Positions 1 through 7,926 of a stretch of 64,000 bases of DNA are shown one piece after another. The position numbers and the translations under genes are program-made. Below the pieces are notes generated by a model, which did no database searches, was not told the origin of the DNA, and saw only the letters and a program-made list of their open reading frames with translations. Origin of the DNA: M3007 sp031425155 (GTDB lineage: Bacteria; Bacteroidota; Bacteroidia; Chitinophagales; Saprospiraceae). Location of the stretch: NCBI GenBank assembly GCA_031425155.1, contig JANPIV010000036.1, positions 1 to 64,000 on the forward strand, read 5' to 3'. The stretch's first letter is position 1. Every line of letters starts with the position of its first letter.

Positions 1-123
1 AGAACATTTGGATGGTTCAATCATGCTAGAAGATTAAGTAAAGATTACGAATTCTGCCCCAGAAATAGCCAAAGCATGATTTACATAGCATCCATCAGAA
101 TAATGCTAAATCGTCAAAAATAG
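1..123 (+). mobile_element. C-terminal end of an IS5-like transposase, cut by the window edge
   Basis: Frame 1 reads 40 residues and then a TAG at 121-123. The residues include RTFGWFNHARRLSKDYE and end in MLNRQK. The R-T-F-G-W-x-N-x-x-R-R-L-S-K-D-Y-E pattern is the classic C-terminus of IS5-family (IS427/IS1031-type) DDE transposases and contains the last catalytic glutamate region. The sequence just after the stop (about 124-145, starting GTTTTAAAACAGCCTCTAAG) is a plausible place for the right terminal inverted repeat, but the left end lies outside the window, so this is not proven. The rest of the gap to 320 is AT-rich and shows no other coding region. Confidence 0.75.
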
Positions 124-320
124 GTTTTAAAACAGCCTCTAAGATTAAAAAATGAGTAAATAGTTTTAGCAATGCTTCCTTCCGATAAATGTGGCGGTAT
201 AATGATTTCACTCATGATTGTTCAATTTTAAAAAGTTATGAGAAGAGGAGGTTTTGCTATATTTATCCACTACGGCGATGTCATTGGCAAGAAAGCACAG
301 CAACGGCCCTAGTAAAGCCC

Positions 321-665
321 TTAAAATTGGTTCCAAAATTCAAACCCTTGCTGATCCATATCTAGTTCATCGTTATAATGACTCCAATCTGTTGAGTCTT
401 CATACGAGTCGCTATCGTTGTAATCATCTTGTTCATCTTCCCAAACTTTATATTTTTTGTCTAAACTTATTTGGCCTTCTTGGGAGATTGAAAAGTTTGG
501 AATAATAGTTTGTATTTCTTGAATTACTTCATTTGATATATAAAAGTGGTCGAGATTTATAGCACACCAGTCAAAGTATGAAGGCTGTAAATCAATAATT
601 TGTTTTACTGTTTTACCCTCATATTTACCGAAGGTGAATTCTGTATCAAGGTCATAGAATTTCAT
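321..665 (-). CDS. Small protein with an ExoX C-terminal-like domain
   Basis: A 114-residue protein. Residues about 8-40 (FTFGKYEGKTVKQIIDLQPSY, then FDWC) match the short ExoX-like C-terminal domain found after the exonuclease fold of some DnaQ-type nucleases and also as a free-standing module; its hallmark is FGKYxGKTxxEIxxxxPxYxxW. No exonuclease fold or DEDD residues are present, so nuclease activity should not be assumed. The C-terminal third is very acidic (many D/E, ending EFWNQF). The gene lies in AT-rich DNA next to an insertion sequence tail and faces away from the permease at 895. It may be recently acquired. Its role is unknown. Confidence 0.6.
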   Translation of the reverse strand: MKFYDLDTEFTFGKYEGKTVKQIIDLQPSYFDWCAINLDHFYISNEVIQEIQTIIPNFSISQEGQISLDKKYKVWEDEQDDYNDSDSYEDSTDWSHYNDELDMDQQGFEFWNQF

Positions 666-894
666 GTTGTTTATAAATGTTTATTAGGTTATTGAAAAAT
701 ATATGCGTTTGCATCGGTGGCTTGTGGAAGGACAACTCGCCAAACCTCAACAAACAAAACAAATGCCAAATTATACCTCGCTAAGTTTTTCGTATGCCTT
801 TTTCTTCTCCCAACCACATTTTTTACTTTCCCGCCGCCATTTTCCCCAAAACCCCTACTTTTCCCGCGCATTTCACATACAACCAACTCGCGCA

Positions 895-2562
895 ATGTCC
901 TTCCTACAGAACATCCTCCGTAAAAAAACCATCGAAGATGCCCTCGCCACCGCCGACCACGAAACGACGCACGGCGGGGCAAACCTCACCAAAAACCTGC
1001 GGGTCATTGACCTGACGGCCCTGGGTATCGCGGCTATCATCGGGGCGGGGATTTTCAGCACCATCGGTACCGCCAGTTTCATGGGCGGCCCGGCGGTCGT
1101 GTTCCTGTTCATTTTTACGGCCATTGCCTGCGGATTTTCGGCCCTGTGTTATGCGCAATTCGCCTCCACGCTGCCGGTTTCGGGCAGCGCCTACACCTAT
1201 ACTTATACCACTTTCGGCGAAATTCTCGCCTGGACGGTCGGCTGGAACCTGCTCTGGGAGTACGCCATCGGCAACGTGACCGTGGCCATCTCGTGGAGCG
1301 ATTACTTCACCGGCCTGATGAAGGGGATCGGCCTAGCCATCCCCGAATGGCTGACCATGGATTTCGTGACCGCCGGTAAAGGGGCCAGTCCCGATGCCAT
1401 CGCCGCCTGGCAAAATGCGCCGCAGGTGGGTGGTTTTCACCTCGTTTTTGATTTGCCGGCTTTGGTCATCACGCTGCTGATCACGATACTGGTCTATCGC
1501 GGCATTCAGGAGTCGAAAAATACGAGTAATGCGCTGGTTTTGTTCAAGTTAATCGTTATTCTGGCGGTGATTGCGGTGGGTATTTTCTATGTCCAACCCG
1601 GCAACTGGACGCCTTTTGCTCCCAACGGCGTACGCGGTGTACTGGCGGGTATTTCGGCGGTATTCTTCGCATACATCGGTTTTGATGCCATTAGCACGAC
1701 GGCGGAAGAATGCAAAAATCCGCAGAAAGATTTGCCGAGAGCTATGTTTTTGTCGCTGATTATCTGCACGATCCTGTACGTGGTGATTGCGCTGATCCTG
1801 ACCGGCATGGTGCGCTACGACCAGTTGGCGGTCGGCGATCCGCTGGCTTTCGTGTTCAAACAGGTCAACCTCGATTTCTTTTCCGGGGTGGTCGCCTTGA
1901 GCGCGGTAGTGGCCACAGCGAGCGTTTTTCTCGTCTTTCAACTGGGCCAGCCGCGCATCTGGATGAGCATGAGCCGCGATGGTTTGCTGCCCAAAAAATT
2001 CTCTAAAATTCACCCAAGATTCAAAACGCCGTCCTTTTCCACCATTCTGGCAGGTTTCGTGGTGGCCATCCCGGCCCTGTTTTTGAACCTCAACGAAGTC
2101 GCCGACCTCACCAGCCTCGGCACCCTGTTCGCCTTTGCCGTGGTCTGTGCAGGTGTCCTGAAAATGGACGCTACGGGTCAATCAGCGCAAGCAAAATTTA
2201 AAGTAACCTACCTCAACAGCCGCTACTGGCTACCCGGCGTACTCGTCGTGTTGTACCTTATCCTGCAAACCGCCAATCCGGGTTTCATCACCCATTTACT
2301 GGATTGCCCGGACGGTAATTGCCGCAGCCAAATTCCTTTTTTCCTGTTTTTGGGCATCTTTTCCATTGTAACCGTGCTGGCGATTATTTATCAATGGTCG
2401 TTCATCCCGGTCGTCGGGCTGGTGCTCAATCTGTTTATGATGTCGCAGGTCATGTTCGTCAGTTGGATGCGCTTTATGGTCTGGATGATTATTGGGCTGA
2501 TTGTCTATTTCGCTTATGGTTATGCAAACAGTAAGTTGCGGGCCAAACACGCGCAGGCGTAA
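895..2562 (+). CDS. APC-superfamily amino acid permease, cationic amino acid transporter type
   Basis: A 555-residue inner-membrane transporter. The start at 895 (MSFLQNILRKK) is preferred over an in-frame start at 703, because the extra 64 residues resemble no family member and the usual cytoplasmic N-terminus begins here. It carries the APC signature IGAGIF in TM1 (about residues 52-57) and the CAT-subfamily motif FFAYIGFDAISTTAEE with NPQKDLPRA in the middle. Hydrophobic segments suggest 12-14 membrane spans. The family imports amino acids, often basic ones, by proton symport or exchange. The substrate cannot be read from the sequence. No amino acid metabolism genes are nearby, so it is probably transcribed alone. 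Confidence 0.88.
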   Translation: MSFLQNILRKKTIEDALATADHETTHGGANLTKNLRVIDLTALGIAAIIGAGIFSTIGTASFMGGPAVVFLFIFTAIACGFSALCYAQFASTLPVSGSAYTYTYTTFGEILAWTVGWNLLWEYAIGNVTVAISWSDYFTGLMKGIGLAIPEWLTMDFVTAGKGASPDAIAAWQNAPQVGGFHLVFDLPALVITLLITILVYRGIQESKNTSNALVLFKLIVILAVIAVGIFYVQPGNWTPFAPNGVRGVLAGISAVFFAYIGFDAISTTAEECKNPQKDLPRAMFLSLIICTILYVVIALILTGMVRYDQLAVGDPLAFVFKQVNLDFFSGVVALSAVVATASVFLVFQLGQPRIWMSMSRDGLLPKKFSKIHPRFKTPSFSTILAGFVVAIPALFLNLNEVADLTSLGTLFAFAVVCAGVLKMDATGQSAQAKFKVTYLNSRYWLPGVLVVLYLILQTANPGFITHLLDCPDGNCRSQIPFFLFLGIFSIVTVLAIIYQWSFIPVVGLVLNLFMMSQVMFVSWMRFMVWMIIGLIVYFAYGYANSKLRAKHAQA

Positions 2563-2698
2563 CATGCTGTTGGCGGTGTAGATTGCCTGGCCTTTTTTGA
2601 AATTTCTGTATTGTTCAAAGAAATTACTACCAGCGAACGTATTGCTCAAAACAGACATTACGGCATAAAAAATTATTAACACATTTCCGACGGAGCGT

Positions 2699-2706
2699 TA
2701 TATTTG
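2699..2706 (+). promoter_or_regulatory. Bacteroidota -7 promoter element
   Basis: TATATTTG followed by CGG matches the Bacteroidota -7 consensus TAnnTTTG exactly. It lies about 108 bases before the start at 2814. A good -33 TTTG at standard spacing is not evident, so this is a candidate promoter for the 2814/3968 pair. The rest of the 2563-2813 gap shows nothing else. Confidence 0.45.
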
Positions 2707-2813
2707 CGGTCTTCTCCAGAAGACAGCAAGAGGTTCTTTGGCCTCGAACAGGAAAACTATCTGCTTATTTGGTATCTTCATCAGTCATCATCTGCATTTC
2801 CTGTAATCTAATC

Positions 2814-3929
2814 ATGATCTCTACCCGTCTGATTCACTGCTTTTTAGCCCTCATTGTGTGCCTGCCCCTGGCTTTGCCGGGCCAAACCGTCACTATCGTC
2901 CGTGCCAATGTGGATATAGACCTGGATGGTTCTTTCACCAAGTATAAATATGGCGATGGCGAAGGCATACCGTTAGATGCCGCCATACTGGGCGACATCT
3001 CCAGTGCTTCCGAACTAAAAATGACCTCTCTGAATGTGCTGACCACTGAGTCCGGTGGCTGTACGGTAGGGGCAGCGCGTATATATTATCGCATTTATCT
3101 GCAAGGTGGCCCGGTTCCCGCTTATCAGACGGTTGAATTTACCGACATCTGCAGTTGTGCGGGCGACCCGGATTGCTGGCCGACGCCGCAATCATCGGGC
3201 TGTGTGCCCTCTGGCCGGAGTTTTCAGGATTTGAGCGTCGAAATTGATCTGAAAGCCGCCGCTATTGCCGCCGGGGGCGGAGTCGGCACCTATGTACTGG
3301 ATGTGTATTGGGAAGTGGACGCCAACGGTGCAGGTTGTGGTACCACAGCCACGGTCCCTTCGGTGGCTACTTATACGGTCAGCGTGCCGTTACCCGCCGA
3401 ATTAATTTCGTTTAATGGCCACAAAACCGGCAGTGCGGTAGTGCTGAAATGGGCGACCGCTTCGGAGCAAAACAGCCATTATTTTGAAGTGGAGCGTTCT
3501 GGTAATCTGTCCGCTTGGGAGGTTGTGGGTCGGCTCAATTCGCGTGGTACACAGGCAGCATACTGGCAAACCTATATGCTGCGTGACGAAAAACCGCTGT
3601 CTGGGCTGAATTACTACCGCTTGGTGCAGGTGGACAAAGACGGCAGCCGACATTACTCTTCAGTCGTGGCGGTGCGTATGGGGCAGCAAGGGACGATCCA
3701 GATTGCTCCGAATCCGGTGGGCGACGGCCTCACTTGGCTGAGTCTGCGGGATTGGCCAGCTGCGCCGTTGCACCTGCGTTTGTTCGATACCTATGGCCGC
3801 CTTTTGCGCGAGTGGCAACCCGATGTGGAGCAGGGCAGCCGCATTCCGGTGGATATTTCAGCCTTCCCGAATGGCTTTTTGTGGCTACAGGCCAATGACG
3901 CTACGCCAGTTAAAATCATTAAGCAATAA
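2814..3929 (+). CDS. Secreted protein with T9SS type A sorting domain, unknown function
   Basis: A 371-residue protein. The start at 2814 gives a clean signal peptide (MISTRLIHCFLALIVCLPLALPG, then Q); an earlier TTG at 2769 adds only non-signal residues. Residues about 25-190 form a beta-rich, cysteine-containing module of no recognised family. Residues about 192-280 hold a module common in T9SS cargo (LISFNGHK, then LKWATASEQN and FEVERS). The C-terminal 75 residues are a sorting domain (IAPNPVGDG, VDISAFPNG, ending KIIKQ). The protein should be exported and anchored or released at the cell surface. It is a tandem paralogue in layout of the next gene, 38 bases downstream. Confidence 0.8.
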   Translation: MISTRLIHCFLALIVCLPLALPGQTVTIVRANVDIDLDGSFTKYKYGDGEGIPLDAAILGDISSASELKMTSLNVLTTESGGCTVGAARIYYRIYLQGGPVPAYQTVEFTDICSCAGDPDCWPTPQSSGCVPSGRSFQDLSVEIDLKAAAIAAGGGVGTYVLDVYWEVDANGAGCGTTATVPSVATYTVSVPLPAELISFNGHKTGSAVVLKWATASEQNSHYFEVERSGNLSAWEVVGRLNSRGTQAAYWQTYMLRDEKPLSGLNYYRLVQVDKDGSRHYSSVVAVRMGQQGTIQIAPNPVGDGLTWLSLRDWPAAPLHLRLFDTYGRLLREWQPDVEQGSRIPVDISAFPNGFLWLQANDATPVKIIKQ

Positions 3930-3967
3930 ATATTAAACATCAAAAAAATCACTCAACTCTTTTCAGT

Positions 3968-5035
3968 ATGAAGCATTTTACATTCTCTCTTTTTCTCTTG
4001 TTCTGCTCCATCACCACGTCCTGGGGTGCTTATGGTATTTTTCAAGCCGGGGTCACTATTGGGGGCACTACTTATTTTGATGATAGTCCGACTTCGGGAG
4101 CTAATACGTTGAATGGTAAGCCTTTCAGCGTGGTTCAGGGCGGTACGCTCAATCTGACCTATGCCTTTGTTAAAACTTTTAAAAATGGTGGCAGCGACGT
4201 ATGCGGCGGCAGAATGCACTATGCCGTCTATCCGGCGGCGGGCTCGCCCACTTTTACGACCCAAACCCTTTGTTTTGATTTTAACATCGGCGGTGGCGGC
4301 GATCAGCAATGGAGCAGCAATGCCTGTCCTTTTACGGCCATCAATCTGGCGGCAGCACTTCCAGTAGGCAACTATAAAATAGCAGTTTATTACTCGGCTC
4401 CCGGCGGCAACTGCACTACTCCGGTGGATGTTTTTCTAAGTAACGGTGGTGCTAATTACATAGCCGACCTGACTATTACTGTAGCAATGGCTGCCAATCT
4501 CACCGCCTTCGATGCCCGTCGTATGGAAACCGGCATAGAACTCAGCTGGCAAACTGCTACCGAACGCGATCAGGCGGCTTACGAAATACAACGCCGTACT
4601 ACGAGTGGCGCATGGCTGCCATTGGGTGTCGTGAATGCCCAGGGCACGGCCACGGAACCGGCGAACTATGTTTTCACGGATGCAAAACCACTGGTCGGCG
4701 ACAACTACTATCGTCTGGCAATGCAGGACTTAACCGGAAAAACAACCTATAGCCCGGTCGTTCGGGTAGCCGGAAAATCTGCTTCCGCCTGGCAGGTCGC
4801 ACCTAACCCGGCGACCGACCAACTGGTGCTCCGTTTTCTGGAAAAAGAAATGCCGGCAGTGACTTTGGTGCGGCTGTATAATGCGCAGGGAGCATTGGCT
4901 CTGGAGTATAACATTCCTGACAATGCCTCTTTCATCAGTGTTCCTTTAGGTAGTTTATCTGCCGGGACTTACTGGCTGGAAATCCAGTCGGCCGATGGGG
5001 TGCGCACGGCGTTGCAGACCATTATTAAACAGTAA
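3968..5035 (+). CDS. Secreted protein with T9SS type A sorting domain, paralogue of the upstream gene
   Basis: A 355-residue protein with a signal peptide (MKHFTFSLFLLFCSITTSWG). Residues about 21-170 are a beta-rich module with paired cysteines, similar in plan to the first half of the protein at 2814 (a GNYKIAVYYS strand mirrors its GTYVLDVYWE). Residues about 174-260 hold the same T9SS-cargo module (LTAFDARR, LSWQTATERD, YEIQRR). The sorting domain starts near 275 (VAPNPATDQL) and ends TIIKQ. Gene order, spacing and shared architecture suggest duplication. Function unknown; it probably acts at the cell surface. Confidence 0.8.
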   Translation: MKHFTFSLFLLFCSITTSWGAYGIFQAGVTIGGTTYFDDSPTSGANTLNGKPFSVVQGGTLNLTYAFVKTFKNGGSDVCGGRMHYAVYPAAGSPTFTTQTLCFDFNIGGGGDQQWSSNACPFTAINLAAALPVGNYKIAVYYSAPGGNCTTPVDVFLSNGGANYIADLTITVAMAANLTAFDARRMETGIELSWQTATERDQAAYEIQRRTTSGAWLPLGVVNAQGTATEPANYVFTDAKPLVGDNYYRLAMQDLTGKTTYSPVVRVAGKSASAWQVAPNPATDQLVLRFLEKEMPAVTLVRLYNAQGALALEYNIPDNASFISVPLGSLSAGTYWLEIQSADGVRTALQTIIKQ

Positions 5036-5044
5036 CTATACATG

Positions 5045-5091
5045 CCGGCGGGTTCAGCCGCATCAGGGCATTCGGCGGCTGAACCCGCCGG
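5045..5091. terminator. Strong GC-rich hairpin after the paralogue pair
   Basis: A perfect 16-base inverted repeat (5045-5060 and 5076-5091, arm CCGGCGGGTTCAGCCG), extendable by one pair, with a 13-base loop. It starts ten bases after the stop at 5035. There is no T-run on either side, so it may act as an mRNA-stabilising or REP-like palindrome rather than a true intrinsic terminator. Confidence 0.6.
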
Positions 5092-5140
5092 TACAGCTTT
5101 GTGCATCCATTTCAACGCGAATACATAAAAATTTTATACT

Positions 5141-7807
5141 ATGCTTAAAGCAAATTCGCTTCCCCGGGCTTTCCTCGTAGCCTTGCTCCTGTTTGGCTTT
5201 GCTCCATTGATGACCTCGGACCTGCACGCGCAAACAACCAAGGTTAAAAAAGTACTCCTTCAAGGTTTTTGGTGGGATTACAAAAACGATAATTTCCCCA
5301 ATCGCTGGAGCAACTATCTGACCGAATTGACGCCGCGCCTGAAAGCGATCGGTATTGATGCCGTCTGGATTCCGCCGTCCTACAAAAACGGTTTTACGGG
5401 TTCGGTGGGATATAGTCCCTTCGATCAATATGATCTGGGCGATAAATACCAGAAAGGCGGCAGCGACTCCATCACCGTGCGTACCCGCATGGGCAATAAA
5501 GATGAACTGCTGCGCATGATCGCCGTGATGCACGCCAACGGCATGGAAGTGCTGCAGGATGTGGTACTCAACCATATAGACCAGGCCGGTGTGAACGCCG
5601 GCGGCATAGGCGGCCAGGACCCCGAACCCACCTATTCGGTGTATAATGCCAGCGGCTACAAGAACTTCCGCTACGTGAGTTACGCCACGCCGATGCTCGA
5701 CGAGTCGCAGAACGACTACTGGACCCGCAATGGGCGCTGGCCAAAAAATTACGCCAATTTTTACCCTTATCCGGGCAACTTCTGCACGATGGGGGATATT
5801 TGCAGCCCGTTCTTCGGTCCGGATATTGCATTCGATGACAATGCGTTCGGCCAAAGCTCCAATATCCCGACTTCGGGATCGGCGACCATCGGAGCAGTCA
5901 CGCGTCCTTATATAAACCCGGTGCAAACCACCCGGCACATGCGCGACAATGCCCGCGACTGGATCATGTGGCTCAAACGCCAGACCGGCGTAGACGGCTG
6001 GCGCTGGGATGCTGTTAAGCACTTTCCCATTTACGCCCAGGAAGACCTGATTTACAACACGAAATACGTAGGACCCGCTTTCGCCCAGGGCGGCGAGGCC
6101 ATGTTCAACATCGGCGAATGGATCGGTACCAAATCGGAACTGGACGCCTACGTGACCAACGTACGCAGCGGCGTGGAAGAGCATACCGGCACGTTCGACT
6201 TCAGCCTGCGCGGCTATGGCCCCAACGGTGGTCTGTATAGTATGGTCCACGGTTTCGATGGTTATAATATGCAAAATATCCCCAACGAACAACAGGAGAA
6301 GCGTTATTACGACTACGCTACCCAGCGGGTGCATCGCACCCTGCCTTTCGTGAACAGCCACGATACCTACCGGCCCATTGTGGACCCGGTGACCGGTAAT
6401 TTTTCCCAACCGCTTGGCACTGTATCGGGCTGGAACACGGGCGGCGAACTGGGTGGTAACGGGCAGCACATTGACCCGCGTGAACCCCGTCTGTTTGCGG
6501 CTTACGCCACTGTTTTTGCGGTGGACGGCAATCCAACGGTGTTTTTTGAGGACCTGTTTGACATTGGCACGACGAGCAAACGCTTTTCGCATTTACCTAC
6601 CAGTGCCGCCGATCTGCCGATGCGCCCCGATATTGTGAACATCATCGGTGCCCACCAGAAATTGCAGTTTAAAAACGGCGACTATCATGTACCGACCGCA
6701 CTGACGGGCGGCTCCGCACCTTTCTATCAGAGCGGCAGCAGTGGCGACCACCTGGTGATCGAGCGTTCCGGGCGGGCGATCATCGGCATCAGCGATAAAT
6801 ATGGAGCTGTCTCGAATAACTCCGCCGACCAGGAAGTGTATGTTTCCGTCAATAATCCATCGTGGTATGGTCTGCAACTATACGACTATTCCGGTGCGCA
6901 CGGGGTAAGCACTACCCAGGTGTTTGGCGATGGGCGGGTGTTGATTAAAACCGCTCCGGTGGGGCATACTATTCCTGGCGCAAACGGTCATGGTTATTCC
7001 ATCTGGGCACCGGCTCCGGCGGGCGTTACATTTACTACCGTGCAGGATATGTATAATTATCTGGCCACCTATGCTCCCCAACGCACCACGAACACGATAC
7101 AGGAATGGGAAATGGCCGACGATCTGGGCGACAGCCACGCGCTATCGCTGAAGCAGGGTGGTCGCTTGCCGGATAATTCCATTGCGACCCGCACCGCTGG
7201 CCGCATCTACGTACAAAGTGGCAAGAGAATCACTTATAAGGTCACGCCTACCGTGAATGGCCGCAGTTTGCACATTGGTTTCTATAAAGCCGATGGTACT
7301 TTGGCGGCGCAAGCCTCCGGCAGTACCACTATTGCCGCACCGCTTTCGGGTTCCTTCACGCCCAGCACGACCGGCTGGCTTTCCGTGCGGGTGCGCAACG
7401 CCAATGCCACGCAGGCCGGGCAGGTCGTGCGGGTCAATCTGAACTACACTGCGCCCACCGTTGTAAATACCCGTTCCGCACCGGGCAATCAATACGCCGA
7501 ACCGGGTGCTGCCGTCAATCGCGACGAACCACTGACGGAAGAAATACTGACCGAAGTGACGTTACAGATTTCTCCCAACCCGACTTCCGGAGAGGTGAAT
7601 TTTCAGGTAGAGGGTATTTCTGATCAGGAAATACTGCGCGTGGAGTTATTCGATCTGCGCGGTCAATTAATTTTGGCTGAAAAGGGCAATTTGAATGATA
7701 TTTCCGCCAGTTTCAACAAACATTTCAGTCTTTTGTCGGCTGGTACTTACTTTTTAAATGCCCAGTTGCCCGGCAAACGCCAGCATCTGAAATTGATAAA
7801 GTTGTAG
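5141..7807 (+). CDS. Secreted GH13 alpha-amylase with T9SS sorting domain
   Basis: An 888-residue enzyme that should hydrolyse alpha-1,4-glucans such as starch or glycogen outside the cell. Signal peptide about 1-31 (ending SDLHAQ). The four GH13 regions are present: DVVLNH (140-145), GWRWDAVKH (286-294, nucleophile D290), GEW (acid/base E326) and FVNSHDT (transition-state D408). The catalytic core runs to about 510 and is followed by a C-domain-like beta sheet. Residues about 670-770 look like an extra beta-sandwich, possibly carbohydrate-binding. The last 75 residues are a T9SS sorting domain (ISPNPTSGEV, ending LKLIKL). It is flanked by hairpins at 5045 and 7833 and is probably a single transcription unit. 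No SusCD pair is adjacent. Confidence 0.93.
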   Translation: MLKANSLPRAFLVALLLFGFAPLMTSDLHAQTTKVKKVLLQGFWWDYKNDNFPNRWSNYLTELTPRLKAIGIDAVWIPPSYKNGFTGSVGYSPFDQYDLGDKYQKGGSDSITVRTRMGNKDELLRMIAVMHANGMEVLQDVVLNHIDQAGVNAGGIGGQDPEPTYSVYNASGYKNFRYVSYATPMLDESQNDYWTRNGRWPKNYANFYPYPGNFCTMGDICSPFFGPDIAFDDNAFGQSSNIPTSGSATIGAVTRPYINPVQTTRHMRDNARDWIMWLKRQTGVDGWRWDAVKHFPIYAQEDLIYNTKYVGPAFAQGGEAMFNIGEWIGTKSELDAYVTNVRSGVEEHTGTFDFSLRGYGPNGGLYSMVHGFDGYNMQNIPNEQQEKRYYDYATQRVHRTLPFVNSHDTYRPIVDPVTGNFSQPLGTVSGWNTGGELGGNGQHIDPREPRLFAAYATVFAVDGNPTVFFEDLFDIGTTSKRFSHLPTSAADLPMRPDIVNIIGAHQKLQFKNGDYHVPTALTGGSAPFYQSGSSGDHLVIERSGRAIIGISDKYGAVSNNSADQEVYVSVNNPSWYGLQLYDYSGAHGVSTTQVFGDGRVLIKTAPVGHTIPGANGHGYSIWAPAPAGVTFTTVQDMYNYLATYAPQRTTNTIQEWEMADDLGDSHALSLKQGGRLPDNSIATRTAGRIYVQSGKRITYKVTPTVNGRSLHIGFYKADGTLAAQASGSTTIAAPLSGSFTPSTTGWLSVRVRNANATQAGQVVRVNLNYTAPTVVNTRSAPGNQYAEPGAAVNRDEPLTEEILTEVTLQISPNPTSGEVNFQVEGISDQEILRVELFDLRGQLILAEKGNLNDISASFNKHFSLLSAGTYFLNAQLPGKRQHLKLIKL

Positions 7808-7832
7808 GCAGGTAAAAGTCCGTTTTAATATG

Positions 7833-7877
7833 AATACGATGAGCCATCCTAAAACACTTGGGATGGCTCATCGTATT
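7833..7877. terminator. Hairpin terminator after the amylase
   Basis: A perfect 17-base inverted repeat (7833-7849 and 7861-7877, arm AATACGATGAGCCATCC) with an 11-base loop, 26 bases after the amylase stop. No long T-run follows. Confidence 0.6.
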
Positions 7878-7926
7878 AGTGGTAATCCTTCAATATCCCG
7901 TTTCTTTCATTAGTTAAAAACTCGTC

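Noticed and set aside
703..894. Extended N-terminus of the permease
   Set aside because: The 64 extra residues lack family similarity; the start at 895 matches the typical cytoplasmic N-terminus.
5063..6592. 509-residue open frame antisense to the amylase
   Set aside because: It lies opposite a gene with all GH13 catalytic motifs and reads as a shadow frame of GC-rich codons, with no recognisable domain.
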